NCBI RefSeq assembly: GCF_020497125.1
Contig: NC_059084.1
Coordinates: 11,497,501-11,561,500 of the forward strand
Direction of reading: 5' to 3'
Origin: Mauremys mutica
Lineage: Eukaryota; Chordata; Testudines; Geoemydidae
Length of the DNA: 64,000 nt
Part shown: piece after piece, positions 23,147-34,215 of the stretch
How the letters are laid out: each line of letters begins with the position of its first letter
How positions within the stretch are numbered: the stretch's first letter is position 1
Made by a program: the position numbers and the translations under genes
Notes under the pieces: generated by a model
The model's input: the letters and a program-made list of their open reading frames with translations, nothing else
What the model was told of the DNA's origin: nothing
Databases searched by the model: none

Positions 23147-23757
23147 TAGGGCTGGTCAAAAAATATCCATCAAAACTGTTTTTCAGTGGAAAATTAGGGT
23201 TTCAACTAAATTAATTTGTTCATGTAAAAGTGTCTGTTTTCCGCAGAAAATGTTGATCTCTAAAAGCTGAACAACCCTCCAATATATATATATTTCAGCC
23301 GAAAGCTGAAATATTTTGATTCTGAAATGCCTTTATGGTGCCTCATGGAAATTGTAGTTTGGGTGCCCCATGTTCCCATTCTCTGTTATGAAGCAGGCTT
23401 TCCAGCAGGACTTCTTCTCCCATGATGCTCTGGTGCCCTCTAACTACCACAGCACACTGCCTGTCCTCCCCAGGAGTATGGAGGCCATGGCACGTCATGA
23501 AAGTTGTAGTCCCTCCTGGACACCTGGCCTATAGAGAATGAGAGCATGAGGTACCCAAACACCTCCTCCCATGAGGCATTGCAATAGCTTTTCAAAATCA
23601 AAATATTTTGTTTTTTGACCAAAATGTTTCAGATTTCAGTTTTTTCATTGAAAACTCAGTTTTTCCAGTGCAAAACTCGATTAAAACATTTTTGTTTGTT
23701 TATTTCTGTTTAAACTTTCTATGGAGCCCCTCCCCGCTCAGTTTATGACCAGCACCA
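23147..23757. mobile_element. 611-bp hAT-like element with TAGGGCTGGTC end
   Basis: The left end TAGGGCTGGTC (23147-23157) is matched imperfectly in inverse by gaccagcacca (23747-23757). The flanks gtccaaag (23139-23146) and gtccaaaa (23758-23765) agree at 7 of 8 positions, a likely 8-bp TSD. The outer parts are A/T-run rich. The centre holds the 'ggaaattgtagtttgggtgcccc' and 'cttctcccatgatgctctgg' phrases shared with copies at 29.4 and 58.7 kb. No coding capacity. Confidence 0.75.
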
Positions 23758-23765
23758 GTCCAAAA

Positions 23766-24485
23766 TTGCTAGAGGGGAAGAATGGCAACCACAAGGAAGT
23801 AGGTGAGCATGTGATAAAGATTAATAAGAACAACAAATGAATGACTGCAGAAAAAATGGACAGAGACAGATTGACTTTGGAAGACAAATTTACACTGCCT
23901 AGAACATCCAGTTCTGGCACAACGAATTTCACTCTTTACAAGGTAGGTGCTAGAAAAAATTGTGGCTCAGCAAATATTCTGAAGTAACATGTTCACCAAC
24001 CTGCTTCCTCTCTCTTTGCTGCTGGTTCAGTTCCAGCATTCTTATATTATCTTGGCTGTTATCTAATCCAAGCTTTGCTCAAATACAAACTCCTATTCGC
24101 TAAGCTGTCAAAGCACTTTCCTGTGCAAACACAAATCAAATATTTCATCTTGACAAAGCCTGTGCTCTTGACTTCCACACAAACTTGAGACGTGAGGGGA
24201 TGTTTGCTATGGTTGAAGGCACCTGACACCCCCCGATACATCTTCTTTAGTTTTAATTAGTTTCTAATCTTTAGGGTCACCTAATCAAATGAGTTTCTGG
24301 CTCATGTCAGGATTCCTTTTTTCCTGTACACAACCTCTTTTACCTCTGCTGAGCTGCCAAGGTGCTTTCTTAAACAAAAAGGTCATCTCAGTTTGTGCTT
24401 TTGATTTGCAAGTTGCTCACTAATTTGAAGCAGATATTTGTTCTGCATTATTAAGACAGGAATTAATTTTCTTATTTGTATAGGA
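23766..24485. other. Intergenic DNA, no gene recognised
   Basis: Unique-looking. No frame above 65 codons has any recognisable feature. Confidence 0.45.
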
Positions 24486-24537
24486 TTGATATCTTCCTTC
24501 AACTTCTCCAAAAATAATATCAGAAGGAAGATATCAA
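24486..24537. repeat. Perfect 15-bp inverted repeat with 22-bp loop
   Basis: ttgatatcttccttc at 24486-24500 is the exact reverse complement of gaaggaagatatcaa at 24523-24537. It is not part of a repeat family I recognise. Confidence 0.9.
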
Positions 24538-26794
24538 ATGCATGGACCTACCTAAAGTCATATCTATCAGAAATGAAGGCCCTGAATTAGCAAAGGGCTT
24601 AAGTATGTGTTTAATTTTAAGCACAGCAGTAGTCTCATGGAAGTCACTTTACCATTTCCTACATCTATACTATTCTGGAATATTTTATGACTATCACTGC
24701 CGTACTAGCACCCATTCTATCTCTAATTCCACAGTCAGTTTTTCACTGAGTTCTTCCAGGGGAACTTTGTCTGAGTCAGGGATTAGTAAATTCTGTAGGA
24801 TTTATCCCATTGTTTTTTCAGAGGCTGATCCTGCTCCCATTGAAATCAGTGGCTAAATTCCCGTTGGTTTCAGTGGGAACAGGATCAGGGCCCAGAAGAA
24901 CAAGCTGTGTTTTGAGGCATTTTGTTCACTGCTGTAAGAATCCTTATTGGTGGATCTGAAATATCTTTTGTTTTATCAGTAGCCTAAGAAAAATGTACAG
25001 TGGTTGCATTTTAAAGGCTTGAGTCAGTTAGAAGCTTTTTGCCAGTTCTACCAGTATTCGCCATTTCCCATTGTGTAAATCCATTGAGCTCCAGTGAAAT
25101 CTCTCTCTCAAACTTTCAACCCCGTAGAACCATTGTAAGTGGAAGCTGATGAAGTAAGTCTATGCTATAACAAGATGCACTCTTTAATTGCAGCCATTTC
25201 TTCACTGTTGTCAAGGTTTCCATACCTGGAACAATTGCATGTGCAGAATGTTCGGGTATGACATGAGCATGGGGAAGGGAACATTAAACAAAGCTGTCAG
25301 ACCACAACAGTGTGAATTAAACAAGAATCCCACTTACCACCATCCACGTGAGTGTAAACATACCTGGAAATAGGTCTGTCATTTATAGACGCACAAAGCA
25401 GAGGAATTGTGATTTCAGAGCAACCCTTCACAAAGACAGATGGCACATGATACAGCAGATTCAACATGATTCTCTCTACTTCCGCCCCCCAAAACCATCT
25501 ACAATAGAATTTGTTTGCACCATGAGCATTTAAAATGCTAGGTTTAGCTGTCAATGTATCTAGTCCTGTGTGTCAAGTCAGATTGCTGCACTGGATATAC
25601 TCAGGGTGATGAAAGGGAAATGACCAACACTGTCTTGGATACAGGTGATTTTATTACACACACAATGTCAAGTAGAGTAAATTGACTTAGTGCAACAGGA
25701 CATTCTCCCCTCACCCCAGCTGTGGAATGACCATGGAGCCACTCTGGCTATTGCAGCTTCAAGGATGTAGCAGTATCTACGGTTCATAGCGCTGATTGCA
25801 CAAGGGTGGGGTGGCAGTGGCTGGTGTGTACCTCTCCCTCTACCCCCCACCCCTCCCCCTGACATGCTCCCTGAAGTGGTGCAAAAGAACCTGCTGTAAA
25901 ACAGGCAGGGGTCTGCACATCTTGCATGGCCAGCAGGAACCCTTCGTCACTGCACAGCAGAACCATCTCATTTCCATTGCTGGCAGGACCGTGCACAGCC
26001 ATGGGGCGGGGAGAGGATGCTGCATTAGCCACCTAATGCTACTCCAGTCTGTCAATTAACAATGTAAAAGTGGAACACTAACCATCTTCTGCCTTTAAAT
26101 AAACAAACATCTGTCGGAGCATATCCAAGAATGTTTCCCTCTGAGATGCTCTCGTTTCGCTGAGAAATGTTTCAGACAAACAAAGCTCGATTGTCAGACC
26201 TGTACATGCAATAAGGACATGAGCACTTGCTCATACAGTTACCATGACTGTGGGTGCAAATGGCCAGATGTGAACCTAGCAGGCTGTTTGCACTTGCAGG
26301 GTCAGGGGCTCCGTGTTATTCTGAACAGCCAGTTTACAGTCCGGCCCTGATCAGCTATCTTGAAAAGAAGAAAATAATTATATTGGGTTCATGATGTTCA
26401 AGCTGAAGCTTCTTGCCTCTTATTTACAAGACATGAGCGTGAACTGTGCTTTACTCAGCACCAAAATAAAAAAAATCTCATCTGTTGATGCCCAGAGGCC
26501 CATCAGGAAACTTGCACTCTTCTGGGGAATGCAGGGCACAGCATTGATACCCTGTCATAACCAACGGAGATAGACAGGCATTCTGGGGATGGGCATAAGG
26601 CTCATGGGATATGGTCCATGTGATTATGAACACCATCCTCCTTGTGTCTGAAAGTGGTCCTATTCACAACTCCCTCAGCCCAGCTTTTTTATGCTGCTGA
26701 TGGTAATAATAGACAGTGGGGATTAAATATGAGGCTGGTGGTAGCCAGAATAGCGGCTCATGTGACTCAGCCCTCCTGATCACGTTACTGAGCT
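24538..26794. other. Intergenic DNA, no gene recognised
   Basis: Palindromic sauropsid repeat phrases are present at about 24585-24650 and 24825-24895. The GC-richer part at 25680-26040 has overlapping frames on both strands without recognisable product. Nothing else stands out. Confidence 0.4.
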
Positions 26795-27010
26795 CACTTT
26801 TGCAGCATAGGCAGCAGCAAGGTTTGGTGGATAGGGTAATGGACACCAGGATTCTGTTCCCGGCTTTGACACTGACCTGCTCTGTGACCTGGGGCAAGTT
26901 CTCCTCTCGTGCATCTTGGTCTAATCACACTGCAAGCTCTTTGGGGCAGGCACTGCAACTTACTGTGTGTTTATTCAGGGCCTGATCTCAGATGGCACTG
27001 TAATCCAAAC
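26795..27010 (+). mobile_element. MIR/CORE-SINE copy with tail
   Basis: 'ttggtggatagggtaatggacaccaggattctg' and 'ctctgtgacctggggcaagttc' are the MIR core phrases. 'gcaagctctttggggcaggcactgc' and 'agggcctgatctcagatggcactgtaat' form the tail. The 3' end is at about 27010. Confidence 0.85.
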
Positions 27011-28582
27011 AAAAAATAAAATGCCAGTTTGGGGAGCAATTTCACATTGTTCCCAAACTTGGCCCCGTAAAGATGCATATAAAATCCAGAGGGATTAGAA
27101 AAATGAGTAATACTGAAGTAGACCATTTACTAACAAGGTTTAACTCTTCCAGAGATGCCATTTTGTACTATTGAAAAGGCCTTCAACTTGGAGAATCAAC
27201 CAACTCATTGGATAGATATTACCTTGATGAAGATGTATGGCTTTGATCTGTTTGGGGAGAGAGAATGATTTTGGCTCTAGGTTTGCTGCAGTGTGGGTTA
27301 CCCTGCCAAGACACAAGGGAGAAGCTGATGGATACTTTGGGACCGTTTCTTCTTTCCTTTAAATCCATTTTACACCAATGTAACTCCCTTGATGGTAGCG
27401 AAATTTTTCCAGATTTACACCACTGGGAGATTGGAATGAGGCCCATCATTTTGTCCAGCCATAAATATCTCTCAAATCTTATTTTCGAGTTTTGCTAGAT
27501 GAAAAGCAGCTCAAAGTGAACTTGGTGTGATTTGCTTCGGAGAGAGAATATTTCCATTTTACACTTTTACAAACAAGTCAATAGACACTTCTAGTCAACT
27601 CTCAGTATCTCACCATATAATCCTTAATAAATGGTCAGGATTTTCAGCTACAAAGACAGTATTGATCTAAATCAACCCTGTATATGCCTATGCAGATCAA
27701 GTAGCCACCCCACACAGGGTGCAGAATAATAGCTGTGATCACTTTAGAAGCTGCTTGGCAGGCCTATGGCCGGACAAAGTTTAGAGAGGTCAATTTCATT
27801 CCCCTACTTCTTGTCCCCCTTATCTTCATAACGCCTGGTTTGGTTGCTATAACTTTACATATGTGAAATGAACTTTACCCTATAGGCAATTGTTCCGATT
27901 TGCAGACCTGAATTCAGCCAGACCATTTTAGTGGAAACAAGCTTCTTGTAGTCAATTCTGGTTCATGACTTCAAATCAAATCCCAATGTCACAAATTCCT
28001 TGGGCAAATGTCTCTCAAGCACCCATAAATTAATGTCCTTCCGATGTGCCCAATCCTGCAGTATATGAATGCCTTTGGAAACTGAAGACCCTTTAAAGAT
28101 AGTTCTAGGACAGTAACCACGGGGGATTTCAAGGGAAAATGGTTTCTGGGGGAGCCCTGAAGACATGGTAGCCAGATGAAAATTGAAGGGTACTGTGAAA
28201 CACCTCTACCCACTGGATTTTCCTTCCTCATTAAACATAGAGCAAATCCAACTCCCTTCCCTTCCTGATGAAATTCACATGGATTTCCCAGACTCCTTGC
28301 ATATGTGCTCCCCACCTGACAGAAGTGATGGCCCTTCCCAGTCATCTTCAAGGTTAAATGTCATTGATTTAAAAAAAACCAGATCTTCACCTGTTATAAC
28401 AACAATAGCTGTTGCTATATTTGAAAGGTTTGTAAAAGTAAAAGTTAATTTGCTTTGAATTTTTATTCTCATTTTTTAAAATATTTGAATTCTACCCTGT
28501 TTGGAGAATGAAAAGACTTATTGGTTTCACTCTTTCTCTCCATTTTATTGAGCGTCTTGTGCTATTTATGTTTGTTTGTTTA
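27011..28582. other. Intergenic DNA, no gene recognised
   Basis: Unique-looking DNA. The minus-strand frame at 27989-28351 (120 codons) has no recognisable motif. Confidence 0.4.
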
Positions 28583-28655
28583 TTTATTCATTCATTCATT
28601 CATTCGGTGTATAGTGATAGTGCCTGAGGGCTTCCATCACGGACCAGGATCCCAA
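28583..28655 (-). mobile_element. (ATTC)n run plus MIR-type tail fragment
   Basis: Five ATTC units at 28583-28604 are followed by 'gatagtgcctgagggcttcc' and 'cacggaccaggatccc', which match the reversed tail at 10.66 kb. Confidence 0.5.
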
Positions 28656-29259
28656 GACGAAACACATGATGAAAAATATTAAAGCCTCATTTCCTGGGTA
28701 TGAATGAATATGTTGGAATCTGAGCTTCCATTTTTTTTTAAAGGAAGTTTGTAGCCCACCTTGTTCTGGAGAAAAGCTTAAAAATGTGAGCCCTGAAAAA
28801 AATAGGAGAATAATAAAACCTACAATTTATTATTTTGATTCTGCAGGCTCGTGAGTTTTGAAAGCTTCAGGTTGGCAGTACTGCTTTTCTTAGTGCAGAT
28901 TTCTTCTGTTTGTGAATATAAACAGAGAGATTCCTTCCTCCACCCATATATCCTATTCCCTCTCATCAAGCACTTCCTGGCGGTAGAGTTCTCTAAATTC
29001 CTAGACATAATCATGCGATAGCACCTCTTGTTGGGAAGTGATTTAGCATAACATGATCCACTAGTGCAGGGCTACAGTGTTCAAATTGCAAACAGTTCAG
29101 GGGTGTGCTTACCTCGCAACACAACACCACAAACAAAATCCAAACTTCCTTATCTGAATTTTAAAAAAATTATTAAAAGCATTTCTGTAATATTTTGTAA
29201 AATGTGTCATTTTTAAACACAAAACCCTAAAGGACATGACAGTAGAGCTAAGATAATAA
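28656..29259. other. Intergenic DNA, no gene recognised
   Basis: AT-rich and without identifiable elements. Confidence 0.45.
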
Positions 29260-29702
29260 AGGGTGGGGAATTTCCATCCTGTGGAAAATTCTGGTCTTTA
29301 AATGCTTGATTTAATCTTAAATCGGGACAAAAAGTCATAATCTCAAAATTTTTCACAGAACAAAAATGTCAAAAAAAATTTCATCCAGCAGTATTGAAAC
29401 ACCATGTCATTAATCTGACATTAATCGATGTTGTGGCCCGATCCACCACAGTGCACCATGGGAGTTGTAGTTCCATGTCCCTCATAGCCCTATTTTCCCA
29501 CAGGGACCCTGCTCCCCTGCCAGACTACATCTCCCCTGATGTATCATAGCCTCTCACTGTGGCTGAGCCTCTGCAGTGTCTTATGCAATGTTTTCTTTCA
29601 GTTTTCCCAATGGAAAATTCCCAATGTGAAAAAGAACTTTCCTTCATAAAATTTCATTTAAATAAAATGAATTGTTCAAACTTTTTCAATTAGCCCTCCA
29701 TG
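29260..29702. mobile_element. Diverged copy of the TAGGGCTGGTC-ended element
   Basis: It has the same layout as 23147-23757: an A/T-run outer part, then 'caccatgggagttgtagttcc', 'actacatctcccctgatg' and 'tcattttcccaatgg'-like phrases, ending in caattagccct at 29686-29696. The left end is not clear, so the start is approximate. No TSD seen. Confidence 0.55.
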
Positions 29703-29745
29703 ACAGTGCCTCTTTAATTATAATCAGGACATTGTAGCTTTAGTG

Positions 29746-30056
29746 CAGGGGTCGGCAACCTTTCAGAAGTGGTGTGCCGAGTCTTCATTTATTCACTCTA
29801 ATTTAGGGGTTTGCGTGCCAATAATACATTTAAACATTTTTAGAAGGTCTCTTTCTATAAGTCTATAATATATAACCAAACTATTGTTGTATGTAAAGTA
29901 AATAAGGTTTTTAAAATGTTTAAGAAGCTTCATTTAAAATTAAATTAAAATGCAGAGCCCCCCGGACCGGTGGCCAGCATCCGGGCAGTGTGAGTGCCAC
30001 TGAAAATCAGCTCGCGTGCCGCCTTTGGCATGCATGCCATAGGCTGCCTGCCCCTG
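29746..30056 (+). mobile_element. 311-bp non-autonomous hAT, copy 1
   Basis: Starts CAGGGGTCGGCAACC (29746-29760) and ends ggctgcctgcccctg (30042-30056), an imperfect inverted pair. The flanks ctttagtg (29738-29745) and ctgtagtg (30057-30064) agree at 7 of 8 positions, with central TA. The interior runs through 'gccgagtcttcatttattcac', 'ggtttttaaaatgtttaagaagc' and 'gccactgaaaatcagctcgc', almost as in the copies at 44090 and 53776. Non-coding. Confidence 0.9.
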
Positions 30057-30064
30057 CTGTAGTG

Positions 30065-32203
30065 TATAGAAATAGGGTACTATTTCTTTAAATAGGTTGT
30101 GAGCCCTCTAGTGTCAATATGTTGTAAAAGCTCTTATAACCCAATCGTAGCTCCAGTATGTTTGTAGGTAGGCCTGGCATCTTTGTGTCTCTTTAGAAAA
30201 CATGATGATTTGGGACTTAGCTGTGCGTGTGTGGTATCTTATTATTTCTGTTGTGCAAAGGAAACAAGAGTAGCCCCATAACTTCTGACACTTACCATAT
30301 GACTGGGATCAGGAAATAAAGACCAGTTTCTTCCAACCACTCCCATGCATCTCATCAGAAAAACAGTTGCACTTTCATTTCAGCTTGCAGGCAGAGAGGG
30401 ACTGAGACTGCAACTGTGATGCCCAGAGAACTACCACTGATAGGCATGGGAATTCCGTGCACAGGCATCTGATGCTTTGGGCAGTAAGTTTTGGTTGCTG
30501 TGTTTATCTGACACGTGCTTTCTGGTACCTAGATTGTGATATAAATGTAAATGTAAAGACTGTGAAGGGCACTGAGTGAATGTAGTTGATAGACATCCAG
30601 GCATCTGAAGAACCGATTCAACACAACATGGCAGTGGTAGATGCACTTGTACATTCTTATAGCATTCTGTCCATGGGCATCATTGCCTTCTAGATGTAAT
30701 TTTCTATGATAAAATACAATTTGTGCCATGTGTATAAAAATCTGATACTGCTGGGCTCGAAGCAAACATAGCCGAAAGCACAAACAAGTTCCATTTTAAG
30801 CTGAGTACAAAAAATGCATCAAGGTAAAAAAAAAATCCTACCTCTAATTTACATAGGAAACCTAATAAAAGGGAGAGGCCAGCGTTCACCATGCTAAACC
30901 ATCAGGCTTCTTTAGAGAAGCCAGTGTTTGTGTTGTTGCAGTAAGACTGACCTCGCTAACAATGCAGCCTGCTTTTTCCCTACCACCCCTCTCAAATGCG
31001 GCTTGTTAAGACAAAAGAGCTAATGCCATTGTTGAATGAACTCCCCTATTTCTCTCCACGTCAGATTCAGAGCCTGTGGAACTTTTATGAGCTTTGCAGC
31101 ACTGCCCTGCCAATGACCTGAACCCTGATCAGCGAAGGTGACCTCCATCCAGGGCAAACAATGTAATTTACATGCTAGCTTAGTCAAGGGCCTCTCCCGC
31201 ACAGAGGATGCTAGTCACACCACATTTTGCTGAATAATGCAAGATAGTTTTGTGAAATGCACTTGTTTGCTAGGCCGTCCGCTGAAAGGCAGCAAACTCA
31301 GTTCACATAGCAACTGTGCCTGACCTGCAGTGTGAGAACTGAGAGGCCAGAGCCTTGCTCATTAGGTCACCCCGCTCTGTCCCTAAGAGGGTTAAATAAT
31401 CCAAGACACAAAGAGAATTAGAAACCTGATAAATATACAAAGGGCTGGTTTTTAAAGGCTCGGCTTGGCATTCTTTGCAGTGGGAGAGCTGGGTGTGCAA
31501 GGAACGCAGGTCTGAGAGCCTCAGCAAAGAAATAAAATTTGATTGATACAGTTTTAAATCCAGAGGCTAAAAGAGCTGACTTGAAAATGTCAATACCTCT
31601 TTAAACGTGGGTGGCGTATAAATCGCAAAGCACAAATGTGAAGAGGTAGGAAGATTTAAAGAGCGCCGGGGTGAAATTAGTCTACAGTTTGAAACACACT
31701 TGCATAAGAGACTGAGAGACACCCAGAAAGGAATTATTGACACACAAGGATGGCAACAGCCCTTAAACCCTGACTCCGGCATGGGATTTTCTGAGCCCAT
31801 CTATTTTTTAAAATAATTTAAAAATAGGTTTGACATTCTGTGTGCGGAGCTGTTGAGAAACTCGTTATGTAACATTCTCTCTGCGAAACGCTAGACGCTT
31901 AGCTGGTCTGAATTTGAGTGCAGCTCTTTGTCCCACTTACTGGATTTTTTTCCCCTTCCTCCCATATGGAAAATAAAATATAGATACGGCAAAATGTTAC
32001 AAAACTAAATTCTGCAGCCATAAATACTGTAGCAAATAATCTTTTATGCTTGCTCGGTCCTTATGCCTCTCTAAAATGTATTTGAAACACAATTACTGTG
32101 TTTAATGATTCAATTTGTGAAGACTTTGTCACTAGGACAATGAAAGCAGCTCAAGTATGATAAAGCAAACGTACCAATAAACCTTGTTTTTATTGATTTG
32201 TAG
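30065..32203. other. Repeat-poor block, candidate conserved non-coding region
   Basis: More than 2 kb with no recognisable transposon. Parts such as 31020-31200, 31380-31510 and 31600-31740 have balanced composition and lack the decay pattern of nearby repeats, which is typical of vertebrate conserved non-coding DNA. I cannot measure conservation here. No coding frame above about 84 codons is supported. Confidence 0.35.
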
Positions 32204-32375
32204 GAAGCTCAGTTGTCTGGGTGAGAGAGAAAGACAGCGGACATCACTCTGTGGTCCCATTGGAATGCAGTGATAAGTGTCAGCCTATTTTTCTTACAGG
32301 CAATTTCTCTGGTTATGTGATGTCTGGCTGCAAATTTAAAGTAAATGACATTCCACAATCTGGTGGGGATGTGAG
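32204..32375 (+). other. Splice-site-bounded open segment: possible exon or conserved element
   Basis: A pyrimidine-rich acceptor-like stretch ends in ttgatttgtag at 32203. A donor-like GAG|gtaaagt follows at 32373-32382. Between them, the frame starting at 32206 is open for 56 codons with two spare bases at each side (172 bases). Codons 3-8 read VVWVRE. Cysteines fall at codons 21, 25 and 42, and there is an N-F-S glycosylation sequon at codons 33-35. The next in-frame codon beyond the donor is a stop. I do not recognise the protein. The minus strand is also open here, and a conserved non-coding element in which an open frame occurs by chance is at least as likely. Confidence 0.25.
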
Positions 32376-32914
32376 GTAAAGTCTGCATTATTTGCTTTAG
32401 CATTTAAAATAATTTAGTGTCTCAAAATTTCTCCCAGTGTCTAGACAAGATGTATTACTTGTCTAACTAAAATATTAAAATTTTATACTGTATACTCGAT
32501 ACAGCTACTTTGGTAGTAAACATACAGATTCGATTTAAGATTTTTAGATTTATCTCTACAGCACATTGTATTATTATTACAGCTGGGGGAGCCAGCTTGA
32601 CTCTAATTCAGGTAGTCAGACACAGTGCTGTTCCGTGCAGGTCGCATTGACACAGAATTTTCTTTAAAAGCCTCTTAAGCATGTTCATTTGCAGCGTCTA
32701 CATTTTACTGTCACCCAGCCCTCACGTGCTAAATGCATCCCCGGCCATGGGGTGGGTGGGGGGTGAAGGGGAGAGGAACTGCAGGGGATGCAATGCAAAC
32801 AAAACACTGTGCAAGAACAAAAAACCCAGCTCTAATTTTATTCTGTGGGTTTCTTTTCAAAACCTATTTTATCATTACGAGGTGGGGCGGGTTTAAGGCA
32901 GGCACTGTCTCTAA
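32376..32914. other. Intergenic DNA, no gene recognised
   Basis: AT-rich to about 32640, then mixed. Nothing identifiable. Confidence 0.45.
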
Positions 32915-33010
32915 GGGTCAGAGAAAAGGGCTGATCGTCTGGAATCTTGGGTTCGGTTCCTGGCTCTTCCCCAACCTTTCTGTATGACCTTACGCAAATC
33001 ACTTGTTGGT
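32915..33010 (+). mobile_element. Partial MIR/CORE-SINE
   Basis: 'gatcgtctggaatcttgggttcggttcctggctcttcccc' and 'tgtatgaccttacgcaaatcac' fit the MIR core region, with the rest missing or degraded. Confidence 0.55.
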
Positions 33011-33177
33011 ATCTTATACTCACATTGCACTTTTCATTCATGAACTGCAATGTAGCATTCACTCCATGGTTGCAGTCGGCCCAAGGGAGAAGGGTATTAT
33101 CATTATCAGAGGAGGTGATGGAGGCAAAGGGAAGCTATGGCCTTGATTTTTCAGACTGCTTCTGTGATTGCATAGAA

Positions 33178-33363
33178 CAGTGTTTCCCAAACTTGGGACA
33201 CTGCTTGTGTAGGGAAAGCCCCTGGCGGGCCGGGCCGGTTTGTTTACTTGCCGCGTCCGCAGGTTCGGCTGATCGCGGCTCCCACTGGCCGTGGTTCACG
33301 GCTCCAGGCCAATGGGGGCTGCAGGAAATGGCACAGGCCGAGGGACGTACTGGCTGCAACTTC
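33178..33363. mobile_element. Truncated fold-back hAT (left half)
   Basis: Starts CAGTGTTTCCCAAACTTGGG (33178-33197) and continues into GC-rich text (gcgggccgggccggtttgtt near 33227-33246, 'gaggttcggctgatcgcggctcccactgg'-like). From memory, intact turtle copies are large palindromes that return to the same end. Here the right half is missing where another element begins at 33364. Confidence 0.6.
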
Positions 33364-33482
33364 CAGGGGTGAAAGTAACATAAAAGACTTACCAGTACGG
33401 GGGCCTGGCTCCAGGCCCCTGGAAAGGGTGAGGCCTCAGGCCTGTATGCCATACCGGCCCATAATGGCCCACTTTCACCTGT
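33364..33482. mobile_element. Short hAT-type element abutting the previous one
   Basis: Starts CAGGGGTGAAAGTAACATAA (33364-33383), and the inverse is echoed by actttcacctgtg (33470-33482). The centre is small and GC-rich. No clean TSD could be found, so the junction with 33363 may include a deletion. Confidence 0.5.
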
Positions 33483-34104
33483 GGGTAGACCCAAGAACGG
33501 CAGTCAGTGGACAAATCCTGGTCCCATTGAGTCAATAGCAATTTCAATGGGACTGGGATTTAGCCCCACCTCTTCTGACTCCTAGACTTGTGCTGAAACT
33601 GTAAACCTATTGCTCCTCTGACTAACCTCTCTTGGCCAATCAATGTCTGTGCCCTTTGACACAAGTGTAAATCCAGAATAACTCCGACTAGACCAGATTC
33701 CTTCTCACTTACACACTGGTAGCTTTACACCCATATAACCCCATTGACTTCAGTGGTGAAACACTGGTCTAACTCTGGGCAGAATCAAGCCCAGTGGAGT
33801 TACTCACAATTTATCCTGGGCAATTCCTTGTCCATGATGTGGCCAGTAGCCATATTTCCATAAAAGAGTTCCCAGTTTGCCTCTAGGTTATGTTTAAACC
33901 TTTGATTGCATACCATAAAGCTGCCGGTTAAATGTTTTTGCTTCTTATAGGAAAACCATTGGGTCACCAGATCACCAATCTGTTATACTTTAACAAGGTC
34001 ATTTGATCACTGGTTGGCTCATCGGATAGCTAAGCTTTGACTATTCCTATCTACAGGCATCTTAAAATCGGTGTCCCTTTACAGAAAATTCATAAATCTA
34101 TTCA
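33483..34104. other. Intergenic DNA with palindromic sauropsid repeat pieces
   Basis: gtcccattgagtcaatagca (33521-33540), 'tttcaatgggactgggatttagcccc', ccccattgacttcagtgg (33739-33756) and 'ggcagaatcaagcccagtggagttactcac' are copies of the motif treated in the findings. No gene. Confidence 0.5.
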
Positions 34105-34215
34105 TTTAATAATAATACTTTTGCATATGTATCCACAAATCTCAAGGTGAATTATGTGGATAGATAGATATTATTATTCTCTATAATACAGCTGAGACAA
34201 GTGAGGAATAAACTA
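34105..34215 (-). mobile_element. Possible reversed MIR/L2-like fragment
   Basis: 'cacaaatctcaaggtgaattatg', then 'attattattctctataatacagctgagacaagtgagg', resembles the reversed 'cctcatttta..' region of such repeats. Weak match. Confidence 0.3.
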
